The translations under genes were made by a program, and so were the position numbers. DNA of 6,901 bases from Vulcanimicrobiota bacterium (lineage in GTDB: Bacteria > Vulcanimicrobiota > Vulcanimicrobiia > Vulcanimicrobiales > Vulcanimicrobiaceae): assembly GCA_019237435.1 (NCBI GenBank), contig JAFAHB010000235.1, forward strand, positions 1-6,901. The letters run 5' to 3'. Numbering within the stretch: position 1 is the stretch's first letter; every line of letters begins with the position of its first letter. Below, piece after piece: positions 4,929-6,901 of the stretch. Under the pieces are notes generated by a model. The model was not told where the DNA came from and did not search any database. It saw only the letters and a list, made by a program, of their open reading frames with translations.

Positions 4929-6458
4929 CTAGCCGCTAAACCAGCCCGAAGGCTCCACGTCGAGATTGACGTTGATCTGCTTGACCTCGGTATAGGCGTC
5001 GTAGCCGTAGGTGCCGAGCTCGCGGCCGATGCCCGATTGTTTGTAACCGCCCCACGGCGCTTCGTTGTAGGTCGGATGATACGTATTGATCCACGTGATT
5101 CCGGCGCGCATCTTGCGAATGACCCGATGCGCTTTCGCAATATCTTGTGTGAATACGGCGCCCGCTAGGCCATAAATTGTATCGTTTGCGAGCGCAATCG
5201 CCTGCGCTTCGTTCTCGAACGTTTGCACGACGAGAACAGGGCCGAAGATCTCTTCCTGCACGATGCGCATCGACGGTGAAGTATCGTCGAAGATCGTCGG
5301 CGCGATGAAGTTGCCGTCGGCAAGCGCTCCGCCCAGGCGCCCGCCGCCGCATAGGAGCTTCGCTCCTTCCGCGCGCCCGGTACCGATGTAATCCTCGACG
5401 CGTTCGCGGTGGACGGATGAGATGATCGGCCCCATCTCGGTTTGCGGATCGAAGCCGTTACCGACACGGATTTTCTTCGTGCGCTCCACCAGCCGCTCGA
5501 GAAAGCGATCGTGCAGCGATCGCTCGACGATCAGCCGCGACCCGGCGGAACAGACCTGACCGGCGTTGGCGAAGATGCCAAATAACGCGTAATCGACTGC
5601 GGTATCGAAGTTTGCGTCGGCAAAGACGACGTTCGGCGATTTGCCGCCCAGCTCGAGAGAGATTTTCTTGAGATTCGTCGTCGCATCGGTCATGATGCTG
5701 CGACCCGTCTTGGTGCCGCCCGTAAAGGCCACTTTATCGACCAGCGTGCTTGCGGCAATCGCGTGGCCTACCGTCGCGCCCGCGCCGAGCACGATGTTGA
5801 CGACGCCCGGCGGAAATTCGAACTGCTCGAAAAGCGTGGCGAGCCGAATCGCCGAGAGGGGCGTGAGCTCCGAGGGTTTGAGCACGCAGACGTTCCCCGC
5901 GGCGAGCGCCGGCGCGAGCTTCCAGGTTGCCATCAAGAGCGGATAGTTCCACGGAATGATCTGCCCGCAGACGCCGATGGGCTCGCGCACCGTAAAGGTT
6001 TGCGACGGCGCCGGCACGTCGAAGGTCTGGCCGTGCGGCTTCGTTGCCAGACCGGCGTAATAGCGAAAACAGTTCGCGGCGTCGACGGCGTCGTACTCGG
6101 TCTCGCGCAACGGCTTGCCGTTGTTGAGCGTCTCAATGCGCATGAATTCGTCGCGATGCGCGTCGATGGCGTCGGCGAGCTTGAAGAGCAGCGCCGCCCG
6201 GTCCGCGGCGCTCATCGAACCCCATGGCCCCTCGTCGAAGGCGCGACGCGCGGCCAGAATCGCAGCTTCCGCGTCGGCGGCTGTGCCTTCAGCGACCGTC
6301 GCGATGACGCGACCGTTTGCGGGATTGTCTAGCTCGCGCCTATCGCCTTCGGCTGCGAGCCGCCAGTTGCCGTCGACGTACATCGGCACTACGCCGTTGA
6401 TGCGCGGGAGATCCTTGAGAATTTCGTCCGCGTTGACGATGCGATCGGTGGTTTGCAT
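4929..6458 (-). CDS. NAD-dependent aldehyde dehydrogenase, probably 4-aminobutanal or betaine aldehyde type
   Basis: The 509-residue protein is a complete ALDH-superfamily enzyme, oxidising an aldehyde to its acid with NAD(P)+. The catalytic Cys303 lies in NAGQVCSAG (298-306). The general base Glu269 is in LELGGK (268-273), the oxyanion Asn171 is in PWNYP (169-173), and Glu403 is in EEIFGP (402-407). FTGGTKTG (245-252) is the nucleotide-binding turn. Lys194 and Glu197 of KPSE bind the adenosine ribose, and Glu at that position favours NAD+. The C-terminal APWGGYKQSGIGRELG (467-482) resembles betaine and aminoaldehyde dehydrogenases. Upstream on the same strand, 29 bases away, is a putrescine-type aminotransferase, so 4-aminobutanal to GABA is the favoured reaction; betaine aldehyde is the main alternative. 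The start is ATG at 6458, with GAGGT (6472-6468) nine bases upstream. The Shine-Dalgarno sequence sits in a small palindrome. It ends with TAG. Confidence 0.93.
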   Translation of the reverse strand: MQTTDRIVNADEILKDLPRINGVVPMYVDGNWRLAAEGDRRELDNPANGRVIATVAEGTAADAEAAILAARRAFDEGPWGSMSAADRAALLFKLADAIDAHRDEFMRIETLNNGKPLRETEYDAVDAANCFRYYAGLATKPHGQTFDVPAPSQTFTVREPIGVCGQIIPWNYPLLMATWKLAPALAAGNVCVLKPSELTPLSAIRLATLFEQFEFPPGVVNIVLGAGATVGHAIAASTLVDKVAFTGGTKTGRSIMTDATTNLKKISLELGGKSPNVVFADANFDTAVDYALFGIFANAGQVCSAGSRLIVERSLHDRFLERLVERTKKIRVGNGFDPQTEMGPIISSVHRERVEDYIGTGRAEGAKLLCGGGRLGGALADGNFIAPTIFDDTSPSMRIVQEEIFGPVLVVQTFENEAQAIALANDTIYGLAGAVFTQDIAKAHRVIRKMRAGITWINTYHPTYNEAPWGGYKQSGIGRELGTYGYDAYTEVKQINVNLDVEPSGWFSG

Positions 6459-6460
6459 TA

Positions 6461-6473
6461 TGAGGTTACCTCA
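6461..6473 (-). promoter_or_regulatory. Palindrome containing the aldehyde dehydrogenase ribosome binding site
   Basis: TGAGGTTACCTCA is a perfect inverted repeat around one central base. On the minus-strand transcript it would read TGAGGTAACCTCA, with the GAGGT Shine-Dalgarno sequence in the left arm, and could fold as a 5-base-pair stem with a 3-base loop. It lies two bases before the start codon. It might also be a protein operator. The symmetry is seen; function is not shown. Confidence 0.35.
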
Positions 6474-6487
6474 GCTTTGGTTGGCCC

Positions 6488-6514
6488 TCACCCCTCGACT
6501 CCGCTCGGGGTGAC
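6488..6514 (-). repeat. Short palindromic repeat, copy 3 (forms the end of the aminotransferase gene)
   Basis: TCACCCC at 6488-6494 and GGGGTGA at 6507-6513 are perfect 7-base inverted arms with a 12-base loop that exactly complements GAGCGGAGTCGA of copy 2. Read on the minus strand, the element starts GTCACCCCGAGC, matching the start of copy 2 at 10 of 12 positions, but lacks about 16 internal bases present there. It encodes the last eight residues, VTPSGVEG, and the TGA stop of the aminotransferase. Confidence 0.7.
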
Positions 6515-6901
6515 GAGGCTATGACACATGTCCTCCAAACTCTCTTTGGCGGAGCGGCAGACGTAGTCGGCCTCTTCCTCGGTGATCGTCAGCGGCGGTT
6601 CGACGCGAATCGTGCGCGCGTTCACGAGCGTTCCCGAAACGAGGACGCCGCGGTCGAGCATGCGTTTGCCGAATTCGTAGCCGGTCGCGTTATCGCGAAA
6701 CTCCAGCGCCATCATGAGTCCTTTGCCGCGAGCGTCGCCGACCAGCGTCCCGTGGCCCTCGATGGCATCTCGAAGCCCCGCGAGCATGCGTTCACCGAGG
6801 CGAGCGGCGCGTTGCGGCAAACGATCTTCGATCAAGACGTTGATCGTCGCCAACGCCGCCGCGCATGCGAGCGGATTGCCGCCGAACGTCGACGTGTGCA
6901 G
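6488..6901 (-). CDS. patA: Class III aminotransferase, putrescine aminotransferase type (5' part missing)
   Basis: Only the C-terminal 137 residues are in the window; the frame is open through 6901, and a TTG at 6853 is not the real start. The visible part begins LHTSTFGGNPLACAAA, the hallmark block after the PLP lysine in PLP-dependent class III (ornithine/GABA-type) aminotransferases. The PLP lysine itself is off-window. ARGKGLMMALEF, then VLVSGTLVNARTIRVEPPLT, closely resemble what I recall of the end of E. coli PatA (YgjG), which moves an amino group from putrescine to 2-oxoglutarate and gives 4-aminobutanal. The aldehyde dehydrogenase 29 bases downstream is the natural partner. Acetylornithine, ornithine or other diamine aminotransferases remain possible. 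The last eight residues, VTPSGVEG, are encoded by a palindromic repeat and look like an added tail rather than family sequence. Class assignment is firm; putrescine specificity is moderately supported. Confidence 0.82.
   Translation of the reverse strand: MHTSTFGGNPLACAAALATINVLIEDRLPQRAARLGERMLAGLRDAIEGHGTLVGDARGKGLMMALEFRDNATGYEFGKRMLDRGVLVSGTLVNARTIRVEPPLTITEEEADYVCRSAKESLEDMCHSLVTPSGVEG

Noticed and set aside
5763..6332. Plus-strand frame of 189 codons opposite the aldehyde dehydrogenase gene.
   Set aside because: It is the antisense of conserved catalytic regions and has no motif of its own.

Overview
The window is a GC-rich, gene-dense bacterial chromosome segment with eight protein-coding genes. 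Two of them are cut by the window edges. Six read rightward (S41-family peptidase-like protein, trxA, selA, an Fpg/MutM-family glycosylase, an OGFr-domain protein and a Uma2/DUF820 protein). Two read leftward (an aldehyde dehydrogenase and a putrescine-type class III aminotransferase). I saw no rRNA, tRNA, CRISPR array, transposase or phage gene. The species cannot be named from this. High GC, selA, Uma2, an OGFr-domain protein and short 'GTCATCCTGAGC...' intergenic palindromes would fit an environmental bacterium such as an Eremiobacterota- or Chloroflexota-like lineage, but that is a weak inference.

Layout. Positions 1-1038 hold the 3' part of a PDZ plus S41 peptidase-like gene, which looks less GC-rich than what follows. 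A 132-base gap with a hairpin touching the ribosome binding site leads into trxA (1171-1497). trxA overlaps selA (1494-2816) by four bases, and selA is followed within 8 bases by the Fpg-like gene (2825-3709). A short palindromic repeat at the end of that gene supplies its stop codon. The OGFr-domain gene (3730-4239) and the Uma2 gene (4254-4793) follow closely, so 1171-4793 could be a single transcript. The convergent gap 4794-4928 holds a second, longer copy of the repeat, enclosed by a distant 8-base inverted repeat. On the minus strand the aminotransferase (6901 to 6488) comes first and the aldehyde dehydrogenase (6458 to 4929) second. A third repeat copy forms the last codons and stop of the aminotransferase.

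How the genes work together. The minus-strand pair fits putrescine breakdown: the aminotransferase would make 4-aminobutanal and the dehydrogenase would oxidise it to 4-aminobutanoate (GABA). On the plus strand, trxA and selA may be translationally coupled, which would link thiol redox supply with selenocysteine synthesis. The Fpg-like gene adds oxidative base-damage repair. The OGFr-domain and Uma2 genes have no established role here.

The most notable structural signal is the small repeat family: three related copies, two of which provide the stop codon of the adjacent gene. I do not see convincing evidence for a wholly new multi-gene system.
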